NCBI GenBank assembly: GCA_022578605.1 | Contig: MU394119.1 | Coordinates: forward strand, 1-64,000 | Direction: 5' to 3' | Length of the DNA: 64,000 nt | Origin: Camillea tinctor | Taxonomy: Eukaryota > Ascomycota > Sordariomycetes > Xylariales > Xylariaceae | In this document: piece by piece, positions 11,138 through 23,304 of the stretch | Layout: each line of letters starts with the position of its first letter | Position numbering within the stretch: position 1 is the first letter of the stretch | The notes under the pieces: model-generated | What the model was told of the DNA's origin: nothing | Databases searched by the model: none | The model's input: the letters and a program-made list of their open reading frames with translations, nothing else | Program-made: the position numbers and the translations under genes

Positions 11138-14100
11138 ATGTCCTCCAGAATCAACCGGCCCTCCCTGGGCCAGTATGATCTAACTACCCGCGACCTTCTT
11201 CCTACCGAATTACCCCGTCGCCCCAGGAATAACTCCAGGCTCCCCGACTACGAACCTGTGAGGATACCCCAAGTCCAGATCGACTCGAGTTCAGACGACG
11301 ACGATATACCTGCCCCCAAGTCGAAGCGGCCAGCGCGGCACAATCGTTCAATGAGCCACCCATTCCCCTCTCTCTTCTCTAGTAAGAAGAAAAAGCACAA
11401 CGCCGGGGCTGAGAACCCTCCCGACGATGAAAACGCTCCAGACGATCGAGCTTACAACTCCAAGACGCATACGAACCAGGCCCAGGCGACGAACCCTAGA
11501 AGGCCCCCCTTGGGACCCACCGACTTTGCAACGGGGAATTGTATGACATGTGCCAGCCTTGTGCGATGGCCAAAGGAGCTCCAGGTGTTCAGGTGCACCA
11601 TCTGCTTGACCATCAATGATATCAAACCGTACAATCCCTCAGCTACCCGTCCTACTATCCGGCCAGTACCACGGACACCTACCCAGGCACAAGCAAATGG
11701 AGCTGGAGCTGGTCCTTCAGGAGGACCGCCTGCTTCAACTCGTGCGTATCATGAATAACCTGAATAATAGATCTTTGGCTAATTCACACAGCTCATTTGA
11801 TATCTCTTGAATATACGAAGACCCTTGTCAGGACATGCCTGCGTACCTCGCTACAATACTGGATCGCGGCATCGGTGAATCAGCCAGAGGGATCGTCTGT
11901 CACGGACCCATTACCATCATCATGCGCTCCAGGTGGACAAGTAGCATCGAGAGACTCGCCGAAACCAAAGGGAACTTCTCCACCTCCGGGTGCTGTGCCA
12001 CCGCCCTTCACTTACAATGCCGTGTTCGACGACTTTGCGGACCTTAATTTGGACCCAAATCCACTGAATAGTTCGGCACACATGTCTAGATCATATTCGA
12101 CCTCCTATCCAGATGGTAGAAGCTCCACATTTCCTTCAAAAACACCACAGAGCGAGGATGCGCTGCCCGCAAAACCGCCGACGACCCAGTTAGATTCCAA
12201 GAAGATGTTCAGAAAACTAGAAGACTATATTGTTTCTTGCTTTGCGACCTATTCTTGCCTCAATAATTCGTTCGTTACCCGGCGCGCAAGTGTCAGCTCG
12301 CGAGTGCCTCCTGAAGGCCCAAGGCGGCGAACTATAGAGACCAAGAGAGAACCAGTGCGAGAAGAACCCCCAATATCCGAACTCGACCCCAAACTGCTCC
12401 TATTGGGTAATTTTGCTGAGAACGGATCCTGGTGGACCGGCGGCCAAGAGGATATTCCGCCAACTAGAGCCTCCTCATCTCGCCGTCTAGATGATAAACC
12501 CTCGATTGTCACTTCGCGGTCCCCGCGGATCGATTGGGGAGTGGCGATGGAGTGGTACCATACCGTAATCAATGCAGCAGAACCTTGGCAAGAAGTCTAT
12601 GATGAACTGCGTCAGCTTGATTCCACAAAGACGATGGCAGATACAGCCATGCGAGAGTTTGAAAGATCGGCTCTCGAGGCACAAGACCACATACAAAGAG
12701 CTTTACTAAAGTGTTCTGAGGTTCTTCTAAAGAGGCCTGGGAGATTGCTAACAGACCCCCAAGATCTGCGCTTCTTGCTTTTACTGTTGAGCAACCCGCT
12801 CCTCTATCCAGGCTGCCAAAGCTACAGTGGTAGTTCTAAGCCTGCCGAAAAGGGCAAGAGCCCATTGCCAGAGCCTAACATGGAGGCAAACCTGTCCTCG
12901 GGACGGCATTCTGGTATCATAAAGCGAATTTTAGGTCTCCTGGCTAACTCTTCAGAGTCTTGTCACCACCATATGGTCCTTTGGCTCTCGAGATTACCCG
13001 ACCATTTATTTGTTCAGATCAAAGACTTAGTCGGTGGATTTGTAACCTACCGTTTGTCTAGACAGAGCGAAAAGACGGTCGAACCGAAGATCGACGTAAC
13101 CGGAGGCTTGATTCCGCAAATGCCCAATGGACGCCTAGGAAACACACCCGCTAACCTACATGCCGCTCTAGAGGCATCTAATAAATCCTCGAAAAATGCA
13201 AAGCCACCAATGGAGCCAAAACGTGCTGCATACACGGATGACTGGCAGATCAAGGCTGGGGCAAGAGTGATGGCGTTAATATTTGCTGCAAATAATTTAA
13301 CCAGCGTCCGTCGGAATGATTCGCCCGGTGGGCGTTTCTATGGCCCCTTATTATCCACGAGTGATTTCTACAACAGTTTAGTTGATTGCTTAGACTTCAA
13401 GGCGGATTTCGAACTTTGGGAGTCTAAAAGGGGCAGGTTTACCTTCTGCCAGTATCCGTTCTTCCTTAGTATCTGGGCCAAGATTCAGATCCTCGAATTT
13501 GACGCCAAACGTCAGATGGCTGGAAAAGCGCGGGAAGCTTTCTTCGACAGCATCTTAACCCATAAGAACTACACGCAGTATCTGGTTCTCAGTGTCCGTC
13601 GCGAATGTCTGGTAGATGATAGCCTGAAGAAAGTAAGTGAGGTTGTCGGCAGCGGTAGTGAAGATATCAAGAAGGGTCTGCGGATCGAGTTTCAGGGAGA
13701 GGAAGGGGTTGATGGAGGTGGCCTTCGAAAAGAATGGTTTCTTCTCTTGATCAGGGAGGTCTTCAACCCTGACCATGGTCAGTCCACTTGAGCCTTTTGT
13801 TTTTGTCCGCCTCGCCAGCTAATTTATCCTCAGGTCTTTTCATTTACGATGAAGATTCGCAGTTCTGCTACTTCAATCCGAATACTTTCGAGACGTCTGA
13901 CCAGTACTTCCTTGTCGGTGTGCTCTTGGGGTTAGCTATATATAACTCTACTATCCTGGATGTTGCGTTACCACCGTTCGCCTTTCGAAAGTTGCTCGCA
14001 GCAGCACCACCACCAGCTGCCGGCACACCGGCGCACTCGCGTCCAACAATGACATACACGCTAGATGATTTAGCAGAGTTCCGACCAGCCCTTGCCAGGG

Positions 14101-14756
14101 GGCTTCGTCAGTTGTTGGAATACGATGGTGATGTTCAATCTATCTTTTGCTTAGACTTCGTAATAGAAGTTGAGAGATACGGAACTCGGGTTCGAGTCCC
14201 TCTTTGTCCTGGAGGAGAGACTAAGATGGTGACAAGCGCGAATCGAAGAGAATACGTCGACCTTTATGTCAGATATCTTCTTGATACCTCGGTTAGCCGG
14301 CAGTTCGAGCCGTTCAAACGCGGATTCTTCACTGTCTGTGCTGGCAATGCATTGACTCTCTTTAGGCCAGAAGAAATTGAGCTCCTCATTCGTGGTTCAG
14401 ACGAACCTCTTGATATAACATCGCTCAAGGCGGTTGCCACGTACACCAACTGGCCGAAGCACATCAATCCTGAGGCTGACCCTCCAGTGCGGTGGTTCTG
14501 GGACACATTCGAAAGGAGCTCTCCTAAGGATCAACGCAAACTTCTCTCATTCATTACCGGTAGCGATCGCATTCCAGCTATGGGTGCGACATCCCTTGTC
14601 ATTAAGATTAATTGCCTCGGTGATGACGAAGGGCGGTATCCATCGGCGAGAACGTGCTTCAATACCTTGTCTCTTTACCGGTACCGGTCCCGAGCGAGGC
14701 TGGAGCAATGTTTATGGCGTGCGGTCAATGAGAGCGAAGGGTTTGGTCTGAAATGA
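11138..14756 (+). CDS. hul4: HECT-type E3 ubiquitin ligase, Hul4-like
   Basis: Transfers ubiquitin from an E2 to substrate through a thioester on the HECT cysteine; yeast Hul4 is nuclear and linked to proteasomal turnover. Three exons, 11138-11741, 11792-13777 and 13834-14756, give 1,170 residues. The N-terminus has an acidic patch (SSSDDDD) and a zinc-ribbon-like pair of CxxC motifs (NCMTCASL..RCTICLTIND, about residues 136-165) typical of fungal Hul4 proteins. The HECT domain spans about 800-1170, with the catalytic cysteine at about 1138 in ARTCFNTLSL. The final residues (EGFGLK) match the usual aromatic-containing HECT tail. The ATG at 11138 was chosen because the frame upstream has only a TTG before it. 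The intron at 13778-13833 is supported because the text continues as DHG-LFIYDED across it. Confidence 0.93.
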
Positions 14757-16113
14757 GAGAGAAGATAATATGAGGAAGAGAAAAGGGATAAGGAGTGGGG
14801 CAAGAGAGAGGACGCATTACAGCATTTTTTTATTGGCGTTTTCATGTCTTTATTTTTTGAAGCTACTTAGAATCCAGTTTGGCCTGACCGGCCTGACCTT
14901 TTTTTTTTTTTTTTCATACTTTTACATACCCATGGAAGGAAATGCAGGTTCACTTGGAATATTTATTTTCTCTTATTCAACATTGCTTTTTTTGTTTTTG
15001 TTTCCTGTTTTCTTTTGTCTTCATTTTGGTCAATTCCTACTATTCCCTACCCTCCCCCTTCCTGTGGTGGATGATAAGCATTTAGATGGCGCACCGGGTC
15101 ATACTATCTACATAAGTCAAAAGCAAAATGGCAAGGAGACCCTCCAGATGATAAAAGTGTATTCTTCGCTTTTATTATAAGAGCTTGGCATAGGATAAGA
15201 AAAAAAAGGGGGGGAAGAAAGGCGCCCCCGCACGCGCGAATGTCATAAAATAATGCAAAAAGGGGTAGACATCCCCTTGCTCTGAATAATTAAAAATGAA
15301 AGAAGCTTGAGGAAGAGTGAGATAAAAAATAAAATAAATAAAGCATTTCAGTAGAATCCAGTTGTATGAATTGTTGTGGTGTCGGATGCGAGTGTATCGT
15401 TGCGTGTTAGTGCGTTCAGGGGCTGAGGGGTCTGGGGGATTAAGCTAGGAGGGAAGAAGGGGGGCTGGGAGGAAGGGTGTGATTTGGACAAGTAATATCA
15501 CGTGAGTCTCTCCCCCTCTTCCTAACAACATCTTCAACGTCGATATTTGTTCCTACTAACACAGCTGACATGTCAAAACTGGTCTGCAGGGCCAATAGTT
15601 GTACAAAGAACAACTAAACGACAGTGATAAGGGTGATGAAACTCGAGCTAGGCCAAACACCACTCAACGGAAACACATATCCTATCCGCCACCTGCGCAG
15701 CTTGCATAAATGATCTGAGAGTCCAGGGATCTGACTATGAGTTAACCAATGGCGCCTATGTGGCGTTTTTCTGGTTTCGTATCTCATAAATACACAACCA
15801 CTTGCAGTGCTGGCTCTATAGCAAGGCGTTTACGACGCCTAAGCCATCCAGCCACCGATCTCTGCAATTATATCAGTACTACGTAGTGTCTATAGTAGGG
15901 ATGCAATGCAGATTGATGACTAGGCAGACAAGTATATCTGACAGGTTCCTCTTGCCATGAAAACGAGGCAGGCAATTCGAGGAGTTCAGGTTTATCTTCC
16001 CTCCTCTCTCCAGTTTTCAGGTCTCAAACTGATACCCTCATCCTCTGGTGAGGTCTTCTATCCTGCCTCTTCTAGCTGAGTACCCAAGGAATGGTAATAT
16101 CCTATATGACGAA
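14757..16113. other. Intergenic region before the NOD-like receptor gene
   Basis: Holds the 3' flank of the HECT gene, with poly-T near 14900 and AT-rich runs near 15180-15360. An open frame at 14770-15180 is driven by homopolymers and hydrophobic low complexity and was not accepted. No gene recognised. Confidence 0.55.
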
Positions 16114-19100
16114 ATGCAACCTTCCAGCCTAGTAAGTCCAATACCTATTTTCTATCAAAATCAAGCGCTAAGACTTCTCGTGCTCATCAAATAACCACAG
16201 CCGCGCTCCGGTTATGGGACAGGAAATGGCCATCCATTCGAGAATGCCCGCGACGAATTCTTATCGTCCCTCCCACCTAAATATCGCGTGTTATACTCTC
16301 CCTGTGCATCTATAACAGACCTGCAAGAGACTATCGAAAAGATCGAGCGGGTTGTAGATTATAGAACCCCTAAGGGTAGAGCCTTTGAAGTGATAAAAAC
16401 GCTTCATGATCTCCTAGAGCCTTACTTCAAGGTGGTGGATATATTCATCTCAAGCAATCCACAATATGCCGCTTTAGTTTGGGGGGCCTTGCGCCTGATA
16501 TTGCAGGTATATCTTCTAAGATTATCGTTTCATTCAATTAGTGCTTCGGGAATTGACTGTCTATCCAAAATCGTTTAGTTGGCATCGAACTTTACCAATT
16601 TCTTCAACGAACTCGTTTCACTTCTCGATGCTCTCTCCAATGCTTTCCATCAGTATGAACTGATATTCGATCTCTGTTCGGCAGATCCGGGTCTCCGAAA
16701 GTCATCGGGAATCCCTAATCTACTAGAGGCTATCTATAAAGACGTCCTTCAAATCTTCCACAACATCATTAAAGTCTTTACCAAGCCAGATGGCAGTATG
16801 TTTCCCAATTAATATTTTCTTGATAATTTAATCTAACTTATCTCTGCTTTTTCTTTCTTTATAGAAGAAAAAGCTCGGCTCAGGCATAATGCCATAGTCA
16901 TTACCAAACTACTATGGAAGCCATTTCAAAGCCGTTTTGGAGACGTGCTAGCAAGCCTGAAATCTCACAGGAAGAAACTATTTGATGAGATTCATGTCCT
17001 TCACTTTCACCAGGAGGCAAAAGAACGAGCTCGGCAACTTGCGATAGCTAATGATATAGTTTTTCCAGATGCAGAACAGGCGAAGAAGGAGCGTGAGTTA
17101 AGCCAGAGAGAGAGAGACTTGATGGCAACTGAGCGACAAGCATCAAGCAAATCTAGGGATGAGACGCAAGCTTCGTTGAATAGTATCCGTCAGATTCTGA
17201 TCAGCATAGAAAAACAGAGGTTTGGTAAGGCCATACATACTTCCAATAACGATGGACAAGGGACTAAGTCTTGACTTAGATACAAACTTTGACAGAATAG
17301 GAAAATGGCTATCGCCCCCTATCTTCACTGACTCGCTGGATCGAGCAAGGAGATTGCGTCAACCCGAGACTACGACATGGATCTTTGAAGAACCTAGATA
17401 CCAGGATTGGTTGAAAAATCAGTTACATCGCGTTGAGGGACCTCATAAGTTTGGTTCAAATGTGCTATGGGTCTGCGGTAAGATCCAACATACCACACTA
17501 TTGATTCATTTCTCCCCTTCTAATATCCCCGTAGGAAACCCAGGAGCGGGAAAAACAGTTCTCGCATCATCGATTGTCGACAACCTTGATCGTGCATTCT
17601 CTACCGAAGGCAATAGAGTACGGGATGTCTTTTACTACTTCTTTGAGCACAAATCGACCTCCAACAACTCGGCGCGGTCTGCTTACCAGTCAATACTTGC
17701 TCAAGTCCTATCCAAGCATAGGGAAGATGAAGAAATTATGGATAAGTTCTCCTTCATGGCTTATGGCAGTGAACTAAATCAAGGCCAAAACGAAGCCAGC
17801 GAATCTATCTTACTTGACCTACTTCGTCTGGTTTTATCCGACAGCTCTATCCTTATCCTTGATGGTATCGACGAGTGCCAAGATTCTGAACATTTTGTTG
17901 CCTCTCTGGTGAAAATATGGAATACCCACTCTCCATCCATAATTCTCTTCAGCCGCGTATATGTCCCTGCTCTCAATCAAACTATTCCACAGCTAAATCG
18001 GTTGGAAATCACCGAGTCTAAGCTTTCGTGCGATATTCGAACTTACAGTAACCATGAGCTTCAACGTTTATTTGATGAGGGCCTTCTTCCGTCTGGAGCC
18101 CAGCTTCAGAAGGACGATCTAGTTGAGCAAATGGTCACCGGGGCTAATGGCATGTTCCTCTGGGCACGACTTATGATCAGTTTTATCCAGTCCCCATATA
18201 TAACATCACGCCAGCGGATGCTTGTATTGAGTAAAGTCAGTACTCCTGAGGGCCTAGAAGCGATGTACGATCGGATAGTCAATCTCATACTCCAGGCTGG
18301 TGATACCTGCGAAACTCTAGCATCTAAGGTGCTTACACTACTCACATACGCTACTGCTCCCATAACGTCCCGCCAGATATATCAAGCTTTTGTAGCCGAC
18401 AATAATCCCCTCTTCCCGAAAGGTCCATCTCCTGATCCCGAATCCATAAAGGAATTCGAGGACTCTGTGATCATGGCTTGTACGGGGCTGATAGAGCGCA
18501 CGGTTCTCCAGCAATGCCCAAGTTTTCTTCACGGAGAGTCTTCATTACGACTCATCCATCTGTCCGTCTACGAGGTCATGACAGAGCGATACGTGAAGTC
18601 GTCGTCTAAAGCTACGATATCTTCTTTTGAACTTGTTCCTGACCTCATGATCGCAAGTCTGGATGGTACAACAAATTGCCTGCAGCAAATATTATTTCAC
18701 ACACCAGCACAACCGCTCTCAGGACATTGGCCCCAGAGAACGTATGCTGAAAGTATATACGAGACCTTCTGTTTCAGTGATTATGCTTCTGTCTGCTGGC
18801 TATTGCACCTCCAGAATTTTGTTGATGCCGTCTCAACACGGAAGTTGATAGATGGCCCCTGGTCTCGAGATTTTCTTCGGTCAATTGACCAGTTTTTGTC
18901 GTCGCTTGAGAAATTTCTCGCATGTCCCCGCACTCTATCCGTCTGGCTCGAAATATTCTACACAACAGAATATCACGAAATGGATCCACAGAAGTATGGG
19001 CATCCTTCAGCTCACCCTCTTCGGGCTCTGGCACTTTGGGCAAAGCAAACACATGCCAGGGAGATAAAGTCACTTCTCTCTGAAGTGTTCGTTGAAAATA

Positions 19101-20846
19101 TCGAGGCATTTAGCACCGAGCTATCCAATGCAGTTGTCACTTGGGGTGGTTCTTTACATGAAAAACCACAAATAGTATGGGATGAGTTAACCGCATTTCT
19201 TCATCATGGTCGTTTTTTTTGGTCATCTGGAAGCACGAATGTGTCTTACCAAGGACACACAACACCCACGCAAACCCCCACAGCATTGCTATCAAGAACA
19301 TCGGTGCCGGGTGATATGAAGGCTGTTCTAAGCATTTGGTCAAATCCGTAGGTGATATCTCTATCACATATGAATCAATATTCGCTAACAACGGCAGGGA
19401 ATTCCAAAATCCAACATATAAGCAGGGTGCTTGGATAGAGGAAAACCAAATCACTGATATAACTGGACTCTGTACTGGATGGACAGCCACGTATGAGATC
19501 TGGAAGCTTCGACCTGAGAATGTCTTACTCGCTAAGATTCACTTGCAACTGCGGGCTGAGGAGCTTCTTATACCGATGCGAGGTGACCTGTGGTACAAAA
19601 CCTCAACGCAAATAGAGCTGCCTATTGCTATCAGTCCGGATCTTACCTCATTTACGATTCTTGAGACCCTTTTTTCAGCCACTCGGACTATTGGGCAGTT
19701 AGAGTATCGCTGTGTTTCTTGTCCATTGCCAGTTAGGAGACCAGGTGCCGCCAACTTTTTATGGATGCGCCCCTTGAACTTTAGGGCCCTGCCTGAAAAG
19801 TATTTGACAATTTTCTCGGAGAGTATGAACCATCTAGCACTCCTGGAGCGGCAGAAGTCTGGTAAACAACGCCTGACAGTATGCGAGTATATTCGAACTG
19901 ATCACCTGAAAATCAATATACTGAACTCAATGGAATTCTCCGAGGAAGTCTATACCATCAGGAAAGCTTTGTTCCACCCAAAGCTTCCCCTCCTCTCATT
20001 CTGTGCTTATGGAATGTGGAAAGGTCACTTCGAGAATGGTGCATACATTTGGTCTTATCAGAGAGGTAAGTTAGGGATACCATCACGTTGCATATCTGCT
20101 AATCTATCTCACTAGAAGCAGCCGAGTTCATCGGTCTACCGGACTCGGAGGTACTTGATCCTGTGGCCTATTCAGGCTGCGATAGATACTTTATAGCGAA
20201 GGAGCATGAGGCCAATGAGACTGGCCCACCGGTTATCTTTCCCATTCCAGAAAGGTATCTCCAACCCCCTACAGCTCCTCTAATACACGATGCCAGCCAT
20301 GATGTAAGAACAAGCCATGAAGTATCAGTTTCTTCACCAGTGTCCAATTCCGACAAGTTAGGGTTAATTCCCTCAAGGATACACGGCTTGAATCAAGCAT
20401 GGAACATCAACTCCAATGGAAACGTATCAAATCTTCAAGTTCAGGCATCGGCAGGGGAGATATCCCTCTCTAGTACTACTCAATCGGGAACGCAACGAAT
20501 AAATCTAGTGGATCTGCCTTCGTGTTTGGGGGCAAGTGGAACTACGCAACGAGTTTTCCTGCCGCAATTCGATGGCGATAGTCTGAAAATCAGTATCGAC
20601 GTGGATATTCAGAGCCATTTCCTTCATTCGTCCAACCGGCCGTCGGGAGCGAGAGGCAATAGACAGCCCTCTGTTATCCAACGAGATCCTGGGTTTATTG
20701 CGGTATCCCATTCCACAATAGATAGCTCGGACACCCATCAGTCATCTCAACAATTACCATACCGAGGCCGAGATGGGAAAAGACGCTATCCTGATGCCCA
20801 AGATGAAGAAGCGTCAAGTTCTACAAAGCGTGGGAGATGCATGTAG
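16114..20846 (+). CDS. NOD-like receptor: DUF7708 - NACHT - degenerate WD40-like protein
   Basis: A STAND-type NTPase of the fungal NLR class, proposed to act in non-self recognition or programmed cell death. Exons: 16114-16131 (MQPSSL), 16201-16506, 16579-16795, 16865-17224, 17280-17477, then 17535 to about 19310, then about 19322 or 19352 to 20065, and 20116-20846. All joins but one keep phase. The N-terminus (about residues 60-150, ..SSNPQYAALVWGALRLIL..) matches DUF7708. Next come a coiled-coil (about 240-290), the Walker A motif GNPGAGKT (about 367-374) and Walker B SILILDGIDEC (about 470). The C-terminal half shows WD40-like beta strands (HPKLPLLSFCAYG..AYIWSY). The last 230 residues are Ser/Gln-rich and disordered, ending in a basic KRGRC. 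Near 19150-19352 the frame shifts: an in-frame TAG ends the long exon at 19351 while the next exon runs in another frame. An unusual intron or a disabling lesion are both possible. About 1,430 residues if intact. Confidence 0.82.
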
Positions 20847-21996
20847 ATGTCGTTAAGCAACCTTCCTGGTACATTATCTAGTCTGGATAGCAAGAGCTAA
20901 GGATAGGATGTTTTTTTTGGGGGGGGAAAGGTGTATTCTGTGTTTCTTGTGTACAAGGGAGAGAGTCAAATATTAAGCATGATCATGATAACTTCTTTTT
21001 CTTTCGAAGCGAGGCTTCTAGCTAACGAGTATAGGAATAAAAAGGGCAGAGGGAAAGGTGAAATTATTTTGCTATGCTTCGTCTATGGTTCTATCTGGAC
21101 TATACTATGCGCATGATATCACGCGTTTTATATTAAAGATGTGTTTATCTGGTATACACTGCCGTATCATGTGTTATTGGCAACTTTTGAGTGTGTAGCA
21201 ATACTTTTTGTTCCTTCGTAAATCCATATCAGTCTAACCCCCGCCCCCCCTCCTATAAACGGTCCTTCTGCCCTCGTATAACTCGATGTATGTGATAGCA
21301 CAGTATATGTAGTGCAAGTAACACCTCAACAATTGACACATCGTCTTGTGCTTGTACATATCGGTTGTCGGCAGGACTACTGCACGAACTTACCAATGAG
21401 AACTCAGAGTAGTTTCTAATGATGTCGTTGTACGGATTACCTATCAAAGGATAAGAAACAACGATTCGTATAAACAACACGTTCCAACCATAGGTGTCTT
21501 CGCGGAAGACAACTTGAGTCCGAGCAAACAACATATCCTAACCCCTCCCCAGCCTCAAGTATGTTGAGTAGCATGGGGCCACAAGCCATCTATAATGGAG
21601 ATCAATTCGTGGAATTTGGGTCCTTAAATGTGCTCGAACTTGCTCTTTCAGTACATTGAAGGGATAATCCAGGGTCCTAATTGGTTATACCAAGACCTGG
21701 TGAATCCTTCACAGGATCCTACTGCCTGGGTAGATGCTCTTGGGACCCAGAAATCGACTTCAGTTGTCTCATTCTCCCTGAACCCCATTACACAGACCAT
21801 GATCGCCCTGTAGAATCTCAAAAGAGCCCACGGGCGTGTACTTGGCTGAGAGGGTCTGCTTACTTGACTTCTACCTTGTTTTGTTTGTCTCCTTATGTTG
21901 AATAATGTGAGGAACACTATAAAAGGGCAGGGTCCCTCGAAAAAAAAAGCTCGATTTCTTATCTAGGGCTGAAAAGAGAAAAACAAGAAAGCCAAA
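20847..21996. other. Intergenic region and promoter of the DJ-1-like gene
   Basis: Short overlapping frames on both strands (for example 21253-21534 on minus, 21628-21813 on plus) lack any family pattern. A TATA element at 21918 precedes the next start codon. No other feature seen. Confidence 0.55.
21918..21924 (+). promoter_or_regulatory. TATA box of the secreted DJ-1/PfpI gene
   Basis: TATAAAA lies 79 bases before the ATG at 21997 and is followed by an A-rich, purine-rich leader. Spacing and sequence fit a TATA-driven, probably inducible, fungal promoter. Confidence 0.6.
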
Positions 21997-22845
21997 ATGT
22001 TTCCTAAAATCTCGTCATCGCTGCCGCTATGTCTGCTCAGTCTCGCGTCCCTCGCTCACTCTTACGCAACTCCTCCTCACACACTAGTCAAACACGATGG
22101 TGCGTACTCAGAATCCACCAAGACACGACCACCCGCAGTATATTAACGAACAGTCCTAGCAAACCCCTCCAACAGCACCCTCCCCCCTCCGCGAAACTTC
22201 GCCGTCGTCCTCTTCCGCGGCTTCCTCCTGCAGGACATGATCGGGATCACGGACCCGCTGCAAGTGCTCTCGCACAACTTCCCCATGAGCCTGTCCCTGC
22301 TGGCCTCGACCCTCGACCCGGTAAGCACGGAGCCCAGCTCCCGGGCCATGAACCCCCTCAACTCATCCTTCTGGCCCTCGCTGCAGCCCACGCACACGTT
22401 CGCCACGGCGCCGGCCGACATCGAAGTGCTGATCGTGCCCGGCGGGCCGGGGGTGCGGGCGGCGGACCTCTCGGCCGAGACGGCGTACATCCGCGCGGCG
22501 TACCCGGGGCTGCGGTACCTGATCACGGTGTGCACGGGGTCGGGGCTGGCGGCGCGGGCGGGGGTGCTGGACGGGCGGCGCGCGACGACGAACAAGGCGG
22601 GGTGGGCGGCGGTGACGGCGATGGGGCCGCGGACGCGGTGGGTGAGCCCGGCGCGGTGGGTGGTGGACGGGAACATCTGGAGCTCGTCGGGGGTGACGGC
22701 GGGGCTGGACCTGGTGTTCGCGTGGATAGGGGAGGTGTGGGGGCCGGAGTGGGCGGATAGGGTGGCGGGCGTCGAGGAATATGTGCCGCGCGCGCAGGAC
22801 TTTGATCCGTTTGCTGCTAGGTACAACGTGACGCCGAGTAATTGA
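21997..22845 (+). CDS. Secreted DJ-1/PfpI (ThiJ) family protein, isonitrile hydratase-like
   Basis: Two exons, 21997-22099 and 22154-22845 (GTGCGT donor, AACAG acceptor), give 264 residues. The first 22-25 residues (MFPKISSSLPLCLLSLASLA..) form a clear signal peptide, so export is predicted. The mature part has the class-I glutamine-amidotransferase-like fold: NFAVVLFRGFLLQDMIGITD near the start, a VLIVPGGPG strand-turn, and the nucleophile elbow TVCTGSGLAARAGVL with the candidate catalytic Cys161, followed by GRRATTNK and the SSSGVTAGLDL helix. This arrangement resembles isonitrile hydratase and other DJ-1 superfamily hydrolases. Substrate is unknown. Exon 2 is far more GC-rich than the flanks. 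The gene is tail-to-tail with a secreted FAD oxidase. Could instead be a glyoxalase III-type or non-catalytic relative. Confidence 0.88.
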
Positions 22846-23304
22846 TGGCGATGGCGATGATGATGATGGTGGATGTAAGAAGGTGGGATATGGGGAACTG
22901 GGGTTATTTAGCCATTGGGATGATACCAATTGACTTGAGATATTCGTTTCGGTCGTGTGATTGGCAGTTGTCTTGTCCCCTTAAGTGAAGCCTCACTATT
23001 GATGAGGCTAAAATATAGGGGTTGATGAATTAAGGGGGTAGTGAAACATGGTATATGGAACCGAAAACTATAGCTGTTTGATTCATAGATCAAGACATAC
23101 TTTAGATACGTAACGGGTTTCTTCACTATCCAGTCATACGCGCGTATAGTTACTACATCCCACACCATTGGAGTCCTTAATGATACAGACCTTCTTATAT
23201 GCCTATAATTATGTACACTATGGATACCAGGTAAGCATCCTATTGGCATCTAGTGTATCAAAGGGATGCTGATGCTTCTTATCCCCTGCTACCCCCAACC
23301 TAGG
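22846..23304. other. AT-rich spacer between convergent secreted-enzyme genes
   Basis: About 460 bases that must hold both 3' untranslated regions. An opposite-strand open frame at 22908-23249 has no family signature. The sharp drop in GC against both neighbours is visible by eye. Confidence 0.6.

Noticed and set aside
14187..14201. GGGTTCGAGTCCCTC, resembling a tRNA T-arm
   Set aside because: It lies inside the HECT domain coding sequence, and no matching D-arm, anticodon arm or acceptor stem is present.
22029..22929. Long open frames overlapping the DJ-1 gene on both strands (22029-22760 plus, 22143-22929 minus)
   Set aside because: They are shadows of a GC-rich coding exon, with Ala/Gly/Arg/Pro-dominated composition and no family pattern, while the accepted frame has a signal peptide, an intron and the DJ-1 motifs.
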